DNA from: Diospyros lotus
Lineage: Eukaryota; Streptophyta; Magnoliopsida; Ericales; Ebenaceae
Direction of reading: 5' to 3'
NCBI RefSeq assembly: GCF_014633365.1
Contig: NC_068350.1
Location: 31,053,119 to 31,117,118, forward strand
Length of the DNA: 64,000 nucleotides
The notes beneath the pieces are model-generated. The model was not told the DNA's origin. It saw nothing but the letters and a program-made list of their open reading frames with translations, and searched no databases. The first letter of the stretch is position 1; each line of letters begins with the position of its first letter. The translations under genes and the position numbers were made by a program. Shown here one piece after another: positions 11,255 to 21,588 of the stretch.

Positions 11255-12170
11255 CTCGAAATGGCGTCGTTTCGATGAGGCAGTGGCCTCTTCCAGTGGT
11301 GGCTCCAACGGCCGCCACATGGTCTTCTCCTAACTTTTCATTTTGTCTATTTTAAGCCTCAAATCAGGCAGTTCTCGAGTAACCAACAGAAGGGAAAGAT
11401 TGGAGGAAGAAAACAGTGCGACTAATGGCGAAAAATATGAAGAAAAGTGGGGAAAAATTAAAGAAAAATAATGCAATTGAAGTTTAAAGTAACTAGGTAA
11501 GTGGGAAAAATATTTATTTTGATTCCTATATGATTGGATTTAATTGCTGAGTTGTAACCTGATTGTCTTGGGTAAGAATATTACTTTGCAACATATGACC
11601 AGAACGATTGGTATATTTTACAAAAAAGGCAAGCTCCTAACTCTCTTGCGAGTTCTGAGTTATTCTTTCTCTCAATTACAGCTGCAAGTTTCCGTTGCAA
11701 GTCCTTCTTGCACTATCATCTTCAGTATTGAATAATCTGATCTAGTTTATTTATTTGAACTATAATATAAAATTCGGGTGAGTATTGCTCGTAATCTTAA
11801 TGGGTTCTTGAATCACCCTTAGGTTTCTGAGGAATGATGCATTATTGTTAAGTTCAGATTATGTAATGATTTGTATCTCCTTGCGAAGGGATTGTTATGG
11901 GGTGTCTAAGGGTGTGGGGTACTAAGCTACTGGCTATCGACCGTTGAGTCATGACAGTCGTTGATTGGATGTATGGGCACCAGTTATCAGCTGTGATGAC
12001 AAACGACGGACGATCCAGGGAAGCTGGTATCGCTAGTCACTCGTAAGGGTAATATTTATTAATACGTATGTGGAGATGGTTTTCGAAGCATGAGAAGCGA
12101 CAAGAATGGTATTTTGACTGTTATATTTCTATGTGTGTGAAAAGCCATGGGAAAACTTGTGAAATGCTAA
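11255..12170 (+). repeat. Dispersed repeat V, copy 1 (LTR-like)
   Basis: About 915 bp matching 32755-33660, from GAAATGGCGTCGTTTCGATG to the end of GTGAAATGCTAA. Landmarks are GTATGACCAGAACGATTGG, a pyrimidine-rich TTCTTTCTC segment and CGACGGACGATCCAGGGAAG. Copy 2 is cut exactly by the Athila element at 33661. The class is uncertain but the layout resembles the middle of a long LTR. The 11001-11254 stretch before it shows nothing I recognise. Confidence 0.7.
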
Positions 12171-13079
12171 GTTTAACATTATATGTATGTATTGGGTGTG
12201 TCATGCACGTGCATTGCGTTAGATGTGTGTGTCTATATGGGCAAAACATAGCCTGATGTATGGCTTATGGGGGTCTTCGTATCACGTTTATGCTTACTAT
12301 TAGGATTTGTGATTCAAAATATATTGATAAATGTTTGCATTTGATTTCCATTTTATTTTCATTACATTTGGCCTTAATTTCATTTGTATGTGGATTAGTT
12401 ATTTGGGTTATGTATAATTAAGCTGGGTTGGGCCGTTGGTGTCTGCAGCCCAACAAGCCCAAGCTTATTGTGAAACTCATTAATCCCAGCCCTATCCCTT
12501 GGCCCGCATATATATATATATATATGGCTTTTGTGTAATCCTCTTCATTTTCTCTTCCTCCTTCTCTCGATCCTTCTTCTTTTTCTGCTCCATCAGCTCC
12601 TCTTCTCCATCTCCTTCCTATTGAAGCTAAAGAAGAGGTCGGTTGTTAAGGTTGAGGACTTGTTGCGAGTCTCAGAAGCTTGGTTGTGGCTTGTCTTCTT
12701 CTTCGGATTCATTCAACCATTGAGGTAAGTTCTTGTTCTATTTCTTTTCCATGTCAAGGGCTTCTTGTGGAATCTTGTTGATGTGTGCGTGACCCTCTTC
12801 TTCCTTTGTGATTCTTGAGTAAACCATTTTCGGGTTAAGTTTTCATAAAACCCTTCGTTGGAAGAAGGTTGTGTAAAAACCTGGTTGGTTGCGATTCGTG
12901 TCATTTTTCTTGTATTTTCGATAAACCATGCCTAGCATCTAAACGGGGACTTGATTCACCCCGTATTTCCTAAAGGAATGGCGTGTTATTGCTAGGGTAT
13001 AGTTGCATGCAAGAATTTGGTGATTGCTTGCATGTATTTTGGGTGTTTTGGGGGTTGTTTGTGGCTTTTCGGGTACTGT

Positions 13080-13215
13080 TGGTCGATCATTTTCCCTTAA
13101 TCAATCAACATATGGGTGTAGAGGGTTCTTCCGGTCAATCGTTGCCTTAAACAATTGACAGTTTGGGTGAAAAGCTCCTGTCGGTCGACCATTTCCTTCT
13201 CACCAGTCGACCATT
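13080..13215 (+). repeat. Degenerate GTCGAC repeat cluster
   Basis: Copies of GGTCGACCATTT at 13184 and CAGTCGACCATTT at 13206 (22 bp apart) with weaker relatives upstream (GGTCGATCATTTT at 13081, GGTCAATCG at 13134). Core and period match those at 1-370, 44431-44500 and 62653-62736. Confidence 0.65.
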
Positions 13216-13611
13216 TTTGGCCTGGTAGCCTGCGCATGCTCCACGGTTTTGGGCATAACTTCTTGTAGAAATATTGAATTTACGAACCGTTTGTTGATTT
13301 TTAAACTAAACTCGATAGGATTTGATTTGGTTTATATTTGAAGCTATTTGGATAAGTTTTGAGTGATCTCCTATTATTTCCATAATATATCTAGATGTTC
13401 TTGGCCAATTTGTGTATAATTATTAGCGTGTTTGCGTGTGGGGGACTTGGGTGCATTAAATGCATAGTGATAAACATGTTAGATGAAGAATATCTCATAA
13501 AAGCATCCTTGAATGGGACAATGATCACCAATACTTTGAGAATGCCTAGTTGCATGTTATGATAGAAATGAGAATACATATTTCATGCATTGATGTGTGT
13601 GTGCAAGTTAT

Positions 13612-13955
13612 ACTATGGCGGTGTGTCAGCTGATACTATGACAGTGAGTCCGTTAACACTATGGCGGTGTGTCTACTGATACTATGATGGTGAGTCCGTT
13701 AACACTATGGCGGTGTGTCCGTTGATACTATGGCGGTGTGTCCGTTGATACTATGGCGGTGTGTCCGTTGATACTATGACGGTGAGTTTGTTGACACTAT
13801 GGCGGTGTGTCCTCTAACACTATGGCGGTGTGTCTGCTGATACTATGACGGTGAGTCTGTTGACACTATGGCGGTGTGTCCGCTGATACTATGGCAATGT
13901 GTCCACTGATACTACAATGGTGAATCCGTGACACTATGGTAATGAGACTGTTGGT
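13612..13955 (+). repeat. 23-bp minisatellite, about 15 copies
   Basis: The unit is ACTATGGCGGTGTGTCCGTTGAT with alternating variants (TATGACGGTGAGTC). The step is 23 bp (for example 13681, 13704, 13727). Variant types alternate, suggesting a two-unit higher-order pattern in part of the array. Confidence 0.9.
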
Positions 13956-14214
13956 GATACATTTGCATATTGCTAAGACAGTGAGTCTATTGATATTTCC
14001 CCTCATGGTAGAGATCCCTTCACACTATCTTATCTCTTTTATTAGCACTGTTGTTCCATCTTGGTGAGACAATCTTGTGAATGATATATGTTCATGCTAT
14101 TTTTACTCCTGTGACTTATACTTGCTATTAGCCACTATGATTATCTTTTATTCATTTATGGTTATTGTGTTATGGTCCACTTTGTTATGATCCATGTTTG
14201 TTTCATAGACTTGC

Positions 14215-14250
14215 TGAGCCTTGTGGCTCATGTTGTTTCTTGCGCCATTT
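14215..14250 (+). promoter_or_regulatory. Conserved LTR stem-loop
   Basis: TGAGCC (14215-14220), loop TTGT, GGCTCA (14225-14230), then a pyrimidine-rich run and CATTTCAGGTAAAA. This is the same design as at 1544. It lies about 400 bp before the LTR-like end at 14613. Confidence 0.6.
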
Positions 14251-14613
14251 CAGGTAAAAATAAAGAAAAGCTAAGGATGGAGGACGGGTATAGCTGCTGG
14301 TGAGTCTTGTAATAGATGTGTATAGATGTCTTCCCAACTTGTAGATCCTTGGGGGTTGTTTTGAGGATAGGGAGCCGAGTTCTATTTTGTACTCTCCTTT
14401 AGCCCTTTTCTTATTTTGTAATGTATGGGCAGATGGGCCCGAACATAACACTATATTAACCTGGAGATGTATATGTGCATTAAGTGAAGTTTTATGATTT
14501 CTGTATTGTTTATGTGGTTGGCTCTTATTGGAGTATGTTATGTGCCTAACATTTAAAGACTCTCTCATGGATCTTCTTTCCTAGTGGGAGCTCTGGGAGG
14601 CGGGTCCAAAGGA

Positions 14614-15409
14614 AAGGAAAGGAACATTCAACTATCCAAATAAGTAAAATGAAAATATATAATATTCCTCATCGAGCGATAGAAAGGATCAGAACAACTT
14701 ACCTTGATGGGTCTACGCGAACTTCCCAGGGGGTCATCCATCCTTGAGCTTCAACACGTTTAACCCGGGAGTTCCTTGCTTACATTCAGCCCAAAAGGTA
14801 TCCAGCTAATGTTATTTTCTTCCTTACTTATCCTCGATATATACTACTCTTTTCTAGGCTCTTGGAGTATTACAAAATATCTCTTAAATCAATTTATTTA
14901 CAATGATCTAAATTAATCCTCTTCACTTGCAATTGTAAAAAGGTACTAGCCAACATGGTGAATGGAATGCATCCATTTTTGTTTCTTTTTGTCATCTTAA
15001 TCATTTAAATATTTAAATTATGATATATGTATATGTATGTGTACGTATATATAGAAATAGTGGTGCCATTTTGAAATACAACATATTTGTTATTGTCAAA
15101 CTACAATAATTAAATTTATTTGACAAGAAACAAACAAAGCAGAGTTATTTTTCAAAATTAAGAGTCCAAGATACTGCTGGCAAGGTCAATCAGGTCAAAG
15201 TCGAGGTCTTGAAGGTCAAATTTGGATGAATCTGAATGAGGGGCCTTCAGGACTATGTGCCTGGAAGGGCCTTTGGGGTGTTGAAGAAGAAAAAAGCACC
15301 CCAATGGGTCTTCAGGGAAGCAAGGCTTATGGTTCTTGGAAAAGGTAGGGCTGCGACTTAGCTTGCAAGCACAAGAGAAGTTAGAAAGACATGTGGTAGA
15401 CTCTCCCAC
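14614..15409 (+). repeat. Repeat R copy, carrying two insertions
   Basis: Collinear with 10345-10931. It is interrupted by the Cassandra solo LTR (14658-14874) and ends at the CACTA insertion at 15410; it resumes at 21589. Confidence 0.85.
14658..14874 (-). mobile_element. Cassandra solo LTR with 5S rRNA-like segment
   Basis: A 217-bp solo LTR. On the minus strand it starts TGTAATACTCCAAGAGCC (14874) and ends at 14658. It is flanked by the 5-bp duplication AAATA (14653-14657 and 14875-14879). The uninterrupted site is present at about 10370 in another R copy. The stretch 14714-14770, read on the minus strand, matches the internal control region of plant 5S rRNA (GGTTAAACGTG, then AAGGATGGATGACC and GGGAAGT). 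Cassandra is a known family of miniature LTR retrotransposons with 5S-derived polymerase III promoters. It is related to the LTR at 55637-55862. Confidence 0.93.
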
Positions 15410-15429
15410 CACTATAAGAAAAAACCTTT

Positions 15430-16560
15430 TTAACAACTGAATTTAAGAACAAATTAGCGACGAAATAGACGGAATTTAGTGATAGTTATTCCGTGGCTAA
15501 ATGTTTTAATATTTTTTTAACTTAACAACGGAATTAACGATGAGACTTTCTGTCGCTCAATAATTTTTAATATTTTTAAAATTATTAAAAATTAGCGACA
15601 AAATAGACGTCGCTAATTTTTAACAACTGAATTTAAGGACAAATTAGCGACAGAATAGACGAAATTTAGCGACAGATATTTCATGGCTAAATTTTTTTAA
15701 TATTTTTTAACTTAACAACGGAATTAGCCACGAGTCTTTCCGTCGCTAAATAATTTTTAATATTTTTAAAATTTAGCGACCGAAACACTCATCGCTAAAT
15801 AATTTTCATGATTTTAATTTTAAAATTAATTTTTTAATTTAAAATTTTTATTAATTTTTTTATTTAGTGACGAAATAAATTCGTCGTTAAATGGGAAAAA
15901 AATTAAATTAAAATTAAAATCTTATAGCGATAGAATAATTTCGTCGCTAAAATAAAATAAAAATAAAACTTAATTTAAAAATATTTAGCGACGAAATAAT
16001 TCTGTCGCTAAAAGAAATTAAAATTAAAACTTAATTTAGAATTTTTTAGCGAGGAATAAATCCATTGCCAAATGGGAAAAATTTAAATTAAAATTAAAAT
16101 CTTTTAGTGATGGAATAATTTCGTCGCTAAAAAAAATAAAAATAAAATTTAATTTAAAATTATTTAGCCAAGAATCAAGGGAAGAAAATTTAAATTAAAA
16201 TTAAAATCTTTTAATGACGGAATTCTTTCTTCACTAAAATTAAAATGTGAAATTCATATAATATTTAAATTAAATTTAAAATCTCATTTGACAAAGAAAT
16301 TTTTCATAATTAAATGTAGAATTTATAAAAATTCCAATTAAATTCAAAATTAGTGACAAAATATTCTATCGTTAAATTGCAAAATTAATAAAATATGTAA
16401 TTACAGATTAAAATCAAAATTGGGGTGAAATTTTTCGTAGCTAATATAATAATTTATAAAACTTTCATTTGAATTAGCAACGAAATAATTAAATTAATAA
16501 ATATTAAAATTAAAATTGATATCTGTTTGAATTAATGACGAAATATTATGTCTGCATTAG
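15430..16560 (+). repeat. CACTA 2 left subterminal repeats
   Basis: Many copies of TTAGCGACGGAAT-type motifs in both orientations, spaced by (A/T)-rich runs, becoming sparser to the right. This is the presumed transposase-binding region. Confidence 0.85.
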
Positions 16561-17024
16561 ATTATAAGATAAACAAAGAAGTCCATATTCAAATACAAGG
16601 CAGAAAAATATATATATATTCGGATATAAAACAAATATAAATAAAACATATCAAGATACAAGATATAAAAAGAAAACATCTTTGAATATAAGACATAAAC
16701 ATATATTTGCATATTTGGATATATATCATGGAAGACACTCGATCATTGTTTTTCTGTACAAAAATTATTAATACAAATAAACTTAGAGTTTTTTTTACAA
16801 AATTTATTAGATTTTGAAGATATTTTCTATCAAATATTTATAATTATTTACTTACAAAATTATATTTCTAACATATAAATTGTGAATAATTTTTTTCGCT
16901 TAACATTATGTTGGAGTCCAAAAATATTATTTATATATATTTTTTGTTTATCTAGTATAAATATTAATTTATATAGTATTTTTGATATATTATTTTTTTT
17001 GTTTAGTATATTATTTATACATGA

Positions 17025-17482
17025 ATTAATTCTTCTATTTCAATAAGATCTCAATTTCAACGACGATTTCATTAGATATCTTACAATTAGAATTCCTCTT
17101 TTTTCGATCCAGTTTCTCTACCATTGCTGCGAACCCTATTTAGATTCAAGCATGTTACACTTTTTAGTTATTAGGAAAATCCAAGTATTTTCTTTCGGAT
17201 TCAGGAAATAACTCTTAGAGATCATCTTTCTTTTTGGAAGATACAAGAGCAAAATAATCAATCTATTGATATTGAAAGAGCTAAAGGAGTCTTCCAATGT
17301 ATTATTGGAAGAAGCGCTATGAAATAGAGATTTTTTCTTTGAACCATATTTCAATTGTTAATATGATATATTAGGACCGCTACTACAAAGAATATTACAC
17401 TCTTGATTGTGAAATATCGATTGCTTGTTGAACCCTTTGAATTGCGTGAAAGTAGAATACTCTAAATTCGAGATTTTATTTA
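17025..17482 (-). pseudogene. ycf2: Nuclear copy of plastid DNA: fragment of ycf2
   Basis: The minus strand is plainly the 5' part of plastid ycf2: TTTCACGCAATTC, GGTTCAACAAGCAATCGA and GTAGCGGTCC near its start, then peptide segments [26 protein letters not shown] and ITKKC. It corresponds to roughly residues 60-200 of the normal protein of about 2200 residues. An internal loss of about 30 bp between two CTTCC repeats and several substitutions show it is an old non-functional insert. It lies inside CACTA element 2, so plastid DNA entered the nucleus at or into this transposon. Ycf2 is an essential plastid protein of the import motor complex; nothing here could encode it. Confidence 0.93.
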
Positions 17483-17619
17483 TTATTTATATATATATTA
17501 TTTATATTTTATAATTTTTTTAAAAAAATATTTGATTTTTTTTAATTTTTAAAATAAATAAAGAGGAGTGAAAATTGGGGGGGATAAGAGGGTTAGCGAC
17601 GGACAAATCCCCCGTCCCC

Positions 17620-17810
17620 ACGAATTTTCCCCTCTTTGAAATTCCCCATTTCCTGCCCATGCCCGTCTCTTCCCTTTTTGAATTTCCCCCATTCGGCCCC
17701 CCTTATAAATCCCTTCTCGTCCCTCTCCCCCCTTTTGCACTCTTTGTCTCCCCTTTCTTCCCCCTCTGCCCCCTTTGCACTCCCTGCCTCACTCTCAAAA
17801 TTCTGTTTAA
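17620..17810 (+). promoter_or_regulatory. CACTA 2 promoter: TATA box with CT-rich leader
   Basis: CCCCCCTTATAAATCCC at about 17697-17713 is a good plant TATA box inside a strongly pyrimidine-rich stretch. The frames opened here (17575-17839) are low-complexity and not proteins. The position upstream of the transposase remnants suggests the element's own promoter. Confidence 0.55.
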
Positions 17811-18814
17811 TATTTTTTTGTTATAAAGTCTTCATTTAGAAGATACGAGTATCGCCAAAATTGATAAGGTATTTTCTTTTTTTTTTCTGTGCATTTTATT
17901 TTTAGTATTTTGTTATTTTAATTTTTAAATGCATATTTGAATATTTTTTAGATGAAAAATATCCATGTTAATTATAGATTGCTTTGTTTTAACTGATATG
18001 TTAAATAAATAAAATAGTCGCAACATATCATTTTTATCTGTTAATTTATAATAATTAGTTATTTCTTGATTAATATATCTGTTAATTACTTTTTGATGAT
18101 TAATAGTTAATTTTAATTCTTTTTTATTTATATTTATTACATGTATATTATTGTTTATTTTACATTTATATAGTTTATATTATGTATATATTATTGTGTA
18201 TTATGTATATATTATTGATGATTTAAACAACAAATCATTAAAAAATGTGTAAACTAGAAATAAAAACTTATTATGTCAATTTTTTTCAATGAAATATTAA
18301 TTATATATAAAAAATAAAATGAATATACAATTGATTTGTAAAAATTGTTTTTAAGTAGTTATTTATTAAATATATTATGATGATTTTAAATCAAAAGCTT
18401 AGTATTTTAATTAGTTCTCATTTGTATTTTAAAATTAGAAATATAAATATAATGTTATAAATATTGTTGGTGAGTTACTTATTTATTAAATACAAGTTCT
18501 AAAATTAGAAATTCAAAGATAATGTTATAAATTTTAATAAAAAAATTTATTTATTTGGGAAAAAATTAAAACTATGTATGTTTGAAAGTGCAATAAAAAA
18601 TAATATTTATAAACTTCAATAGTTAAAAAATAAATTATAAATTATTTTCCTTACGACGATTTAAAAATTAGTTAGATTTAACTAAATTATAGACTATTTG
18701 GCTTTTGTAATTATTTATAGATAAATTAAAAATTTTTATGTTATTTTAAAATAAGAAGTACAAATATAATGTTATAACTAAATTATAGACATCTATTTTC
18801 CTTACGACTATTTG
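17811..18814 (+). other. AT-rich interior of CACTA 2
   Basis: Very AT-rich with no reading frame or motif I recognise. Probably intron or the scar of the lost catalytic transposase gene. Confidence 0.5.
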
Positions 18815-19045
18815 GAGTATGATATACCAAAACTGACTCAAATAGATCAAAATGATAACCTTAGAAATATTTTATAAGATTTAGATGAGATAGTCGAGAA
18901 AATAGATGTCTCAAATGTCATTCAGCAAGAAGAAGATGATGTAGAGGAAGAATTTATATCAAAAGACGACAAGAAAGAGTTATTGTTTGATGACATAGAT
19001 AGTGACGATGAAATCATGGATGAATATGTAGCAGGAGATGATTGA
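18815..19045 (+). pseudogene. Acidic C-terminal tail, possibly of the TNP2-type transposase
   Basis: A reading frame ending at the TGA at 19043 encodes a strongly acidic tail (EEDDVEEEF, DDIDSDDEIMDEYVAGDD). It sits directly upstream of the accessory gene, where CACTA elements carry the 3' end of the catalytic gene. Identity as a transposase tail is inference from position and composition. Confidence 0.4.
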
Positions 19046-19167
19046 TTTATTTTTAAATATGTGTTCATTTATATATGTTATGATATAATATTTTTTGTAT
19101 TTTTGAATGTTTGTGATCTTGTACGTTTTATCATTTCTCTATTTTTCATGTAATTCTCGAAATAGAT

Positions 19168-21037
19168 ATTAGGACATTTATCTCCTGGACCAAGCAGGGC
19201 TAGGGGTAGTAAGGGTAAAGGTAGAAGTCGATCCTATAGGGACACACATTCTCCAGATCCCAGTAGTGCTGATTCGCAATCTTCTCCTTCTATCTCTACA
19301 CATGTTATCCTTTCTACTCTTTTATATCCCCAGTCATCGCACCCACAGGCTTTCCTTCCCATAACTCAGTTCCAATAGCCTTTTGGCGCGATGCCATATT
19401 CGATGGGTTATACTACAATTCTACCCACATCCTACCCACCCGAGATTGCACCACAATTTGCCCCCTCTCCTAGGTCGACTTTTCATCACCTAGGAGGATC
19501 CTACCCATACTAATTTATACCGACACCCCATGCACATCATTCGCCCTCTTTTCCTATTCATAATGTTGAGTCGACTCTATCTGAGCTAACAGATACTGGC
19601 CGAGTTGATCATCGAGTTGAGTTATCCTACAATTTTAATTGTGATTAGTGAGTATCTTATATATTATTTTAAATTGATTGTTTGTAATTGTTATACATAG
19701 AAATGCATGTTTTTACTTGATAAATATCGATTTTACAGTTTTTTCCCTAAGATTGGCCCACCAAGTGTACAATCAAAGATTTGGAATAGATGATACACTA
19801 ATGCTTAGCTTTATTGGGATGACGTGCCAGAAATAACACGACGGATGTGGTTGGAAGAATTTAGCATTAGTATAATTGCAATTCTTAATTATAGGAAGTT
19901 CCAATTTAAAATTTTATACATATTTATTCTTTTTTAACTTGTTGAAGAAGGAGTTCAAGTGACAACCTGAGGAGAGTGATCGTATATAGATCACTTGGAA
20001 TAAGTCGGGTCGGAAAAGTTTTAGGAATAATTTGAGCAAGGTTAAATGTGGTGCTGATAAGGGTGACTGGATGGATCCAAATGTGCAGAGGGCATTGCAG
20101 GCAAAGTGGGATGATGATGAGTACAAGAAGAAGGCTGAACAAAAAAAAAGAATCGCGCCTTCGAGATTGGTAGGTTCATCCACACAAGCGGATCCATTCC
20201 TTTCACTGAGAGTTGCAAGAAAATGGTAATTAGTTTTCCTACTTAAATATTTCTAATTTTAAAAACTTATATAGTGTTTTGTTTTTATCTTATTTATTTC
20301 ATACATTTGTCATGCAGGCAAAGGAATTAGATTGTGAGCTCAATGAATTTGAGGTTTTTAGGAAAACCCACACTCGGAAGGATGATCAAGGACAAAAAAT
20401 GTGGGTTGATAATAGATCAAAGGGCATTGTGGTAATTGTATTTATTATGCACATAATTAAAATTAAATGAATTTTTTTATTAATTAACAACGTCAATGTT
20501 TTAATTTATATAAAAGGTGTTTGAGAGATTAAGTATAGAGGCATTTTCAGCATCAATCGGTAGCGATTCGTCCTCTTCAACTACAGTCGACGAGTACCAC
20601 ATCTTTTATCAGGCTATCTCTGGTAGGAACAAGGAAGGTCGTGTCTACGGTCTCGGGTCTCAAGCTAATCAGTCCTACCCGGTTGCATCCGGTAGCACCT
20701 CTAGTAGTTTATATGGGTCTATGTCACATGATTTAGAAGAAATGAGACTAAGGTTCACCTAGATGAATGAGGAGTTGCATTTCACTCAAAACGAGAATGA
20801 AGAAATGAGATAGACGATGACCTAGATGACAATTGAGAATGTGCAATTACGTTAGTAGCAACAAGAGATGATTGCATGGAAGAATCAGATAAATAACATG
20901 ATGTCTATAATATTGAAGAAACCTACCACTGCTATTGGACCGTTGATAGACCCGTTGGGTAGAGACCCATTTTATAATAATGAGAGCAACGAGGGTGATG
21001 AGAAACAAAATGCAAATATCAGTAGTGATAATTGTTA
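19168..21037 (+). pseudogene. CACTA accessory transposase (Transposase_24 type), several exons, decayed
   Basis: Exon-like blocks are: a basic and proline/serine-rich N-terminus (GPSRARGSKGKGRSRS near 19185), a block at about 19735-19900 with the conserved tryptophans, the core block at 19940-20228 (ITWNKSGRKSFRN, QRALQAKWDDDEYKKKAEQK), a short exon at 20314-20430 (FRKTHTRKDDQG), and a last exon from 20516 (YHIFYQAISGRNKEGRVYGL, then a coiled coil). In-frame stops are at 19376, 19511, 19960, 19987, 20760, 20811, 20823, 20853 and 20856. All but the one at 19987 look like C-to-T changes at Gln or Arg codons. The family is the plant CACTA (En/Spm) accessory protein. This copy cannot be functional. 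Confidence 0.8.
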
Positions 21038-21354
21038 ATTGTAACTGAATATTTATGATTCATTAATTGAATTAATTGAGGTGAATTTTATATTTATTTT
21101 TGTTATCTTACATATTTATATGAATTTAAATTTAAAATATTTTAATATTTATTTTTGTCTCTAAATTATTGATTATATAAATAAAATTTTAATTTCTATT
21201 CAATTAATTAAAATAAATTGATAATTATCAGAAATCTATTTATATATATTTATATTAAATAAATATAAAAATTTACGTTCAAATTCTAATTTATATAATT
21301 TATATTTTTATATATATTTTTTATTTACGTTAAAAATTTTATTTTTTAAATTTT

Positions 21355-21588
21355 TTTTGAATCAGCGATAGAAAAATTCTATCGTTGATCAATGATGGAA
21401 AGATCCCATCGCTGAATTAGCGACGGAATGTTTCTGTCACTGAATCCATCTGTCACTAAATTCCAATGACAACAATTTTAGCGATGGAATCTGTCCATCA
21501 CTAAATCCGTCGCTAAATAATTTAGCGACAGAATTTTAAATTTTAGTGATGGATTTTTTCATCCCTAAAAGCTAGATTTTTTATAGTG
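21355..21588 (+). repeat. CACTA 2 right subterminal repeats
   Basis: Dense inverted and direct copies of TTAGCGACGGAAT-type motifs up to the terminus. They are the mirror of the left array and confirm both ends belong together. The 21040-21354 stretch before them is AT-rich with nothing else visible. Confidence 0.85.

Larger units (their letters stand above)
12171..14613 (+). mobile_element. LTR fragment with minisatellite, plus orientation
   Basis: A long LTR-like stretch. In order it has a TA-rich TATA region (12509-12524) followed by a CT-rich leader, GTCGACC copies at 13184 and 13206, a 23-bp minisatellite (13612-13955), the conserved stem-loop (14215-14230) with a TTTCAGGTAAAA box, and a terminal block near 14575-14613 that resembles the L1 LTR end. 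It is followed directly by repeat R. Whether it is continuous with repeat V is unclear. Confidence 0.55.
15410..21588 (+). mobile_element. CACTA transposon 2, 6.2 kb, complete termini
   Basis: The left terminus is CACTATAAGAAAAAACC (15410) and the right terminus is GATTTTTTATAGTG (ends 21588). It is flanked by the 3-bp duplication CAC (15407-15409, 21589-21591). The related R copy at 10925-10945 reads through as CTCTCCCACGCAAG, the expected empty site. Inside, in order, are subterminal repeats, AT-rich DNA, a plastid ycf2 fragment, a TATA box with CT-rich leader, an acidic reading-frame tail, an accessory transposase pseudogene and the right subterminal repeats. The catalytic TNP2-type transposase is absent apart from a possible tail, so the element is non-autonomous. 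Confidence 0.93.

Noticed and set aside
13612..13955. CRISPR-like array
   Set aside because: The unit is a continuous 23-bp tandem repeat without unique spacers, in a plant nuclear context.
17575..17839. Plus-strand frames of 67-83 residues
   Set aside because: Pyrimidine-rich leader of the CACTA promoter; the translation is low complexity.
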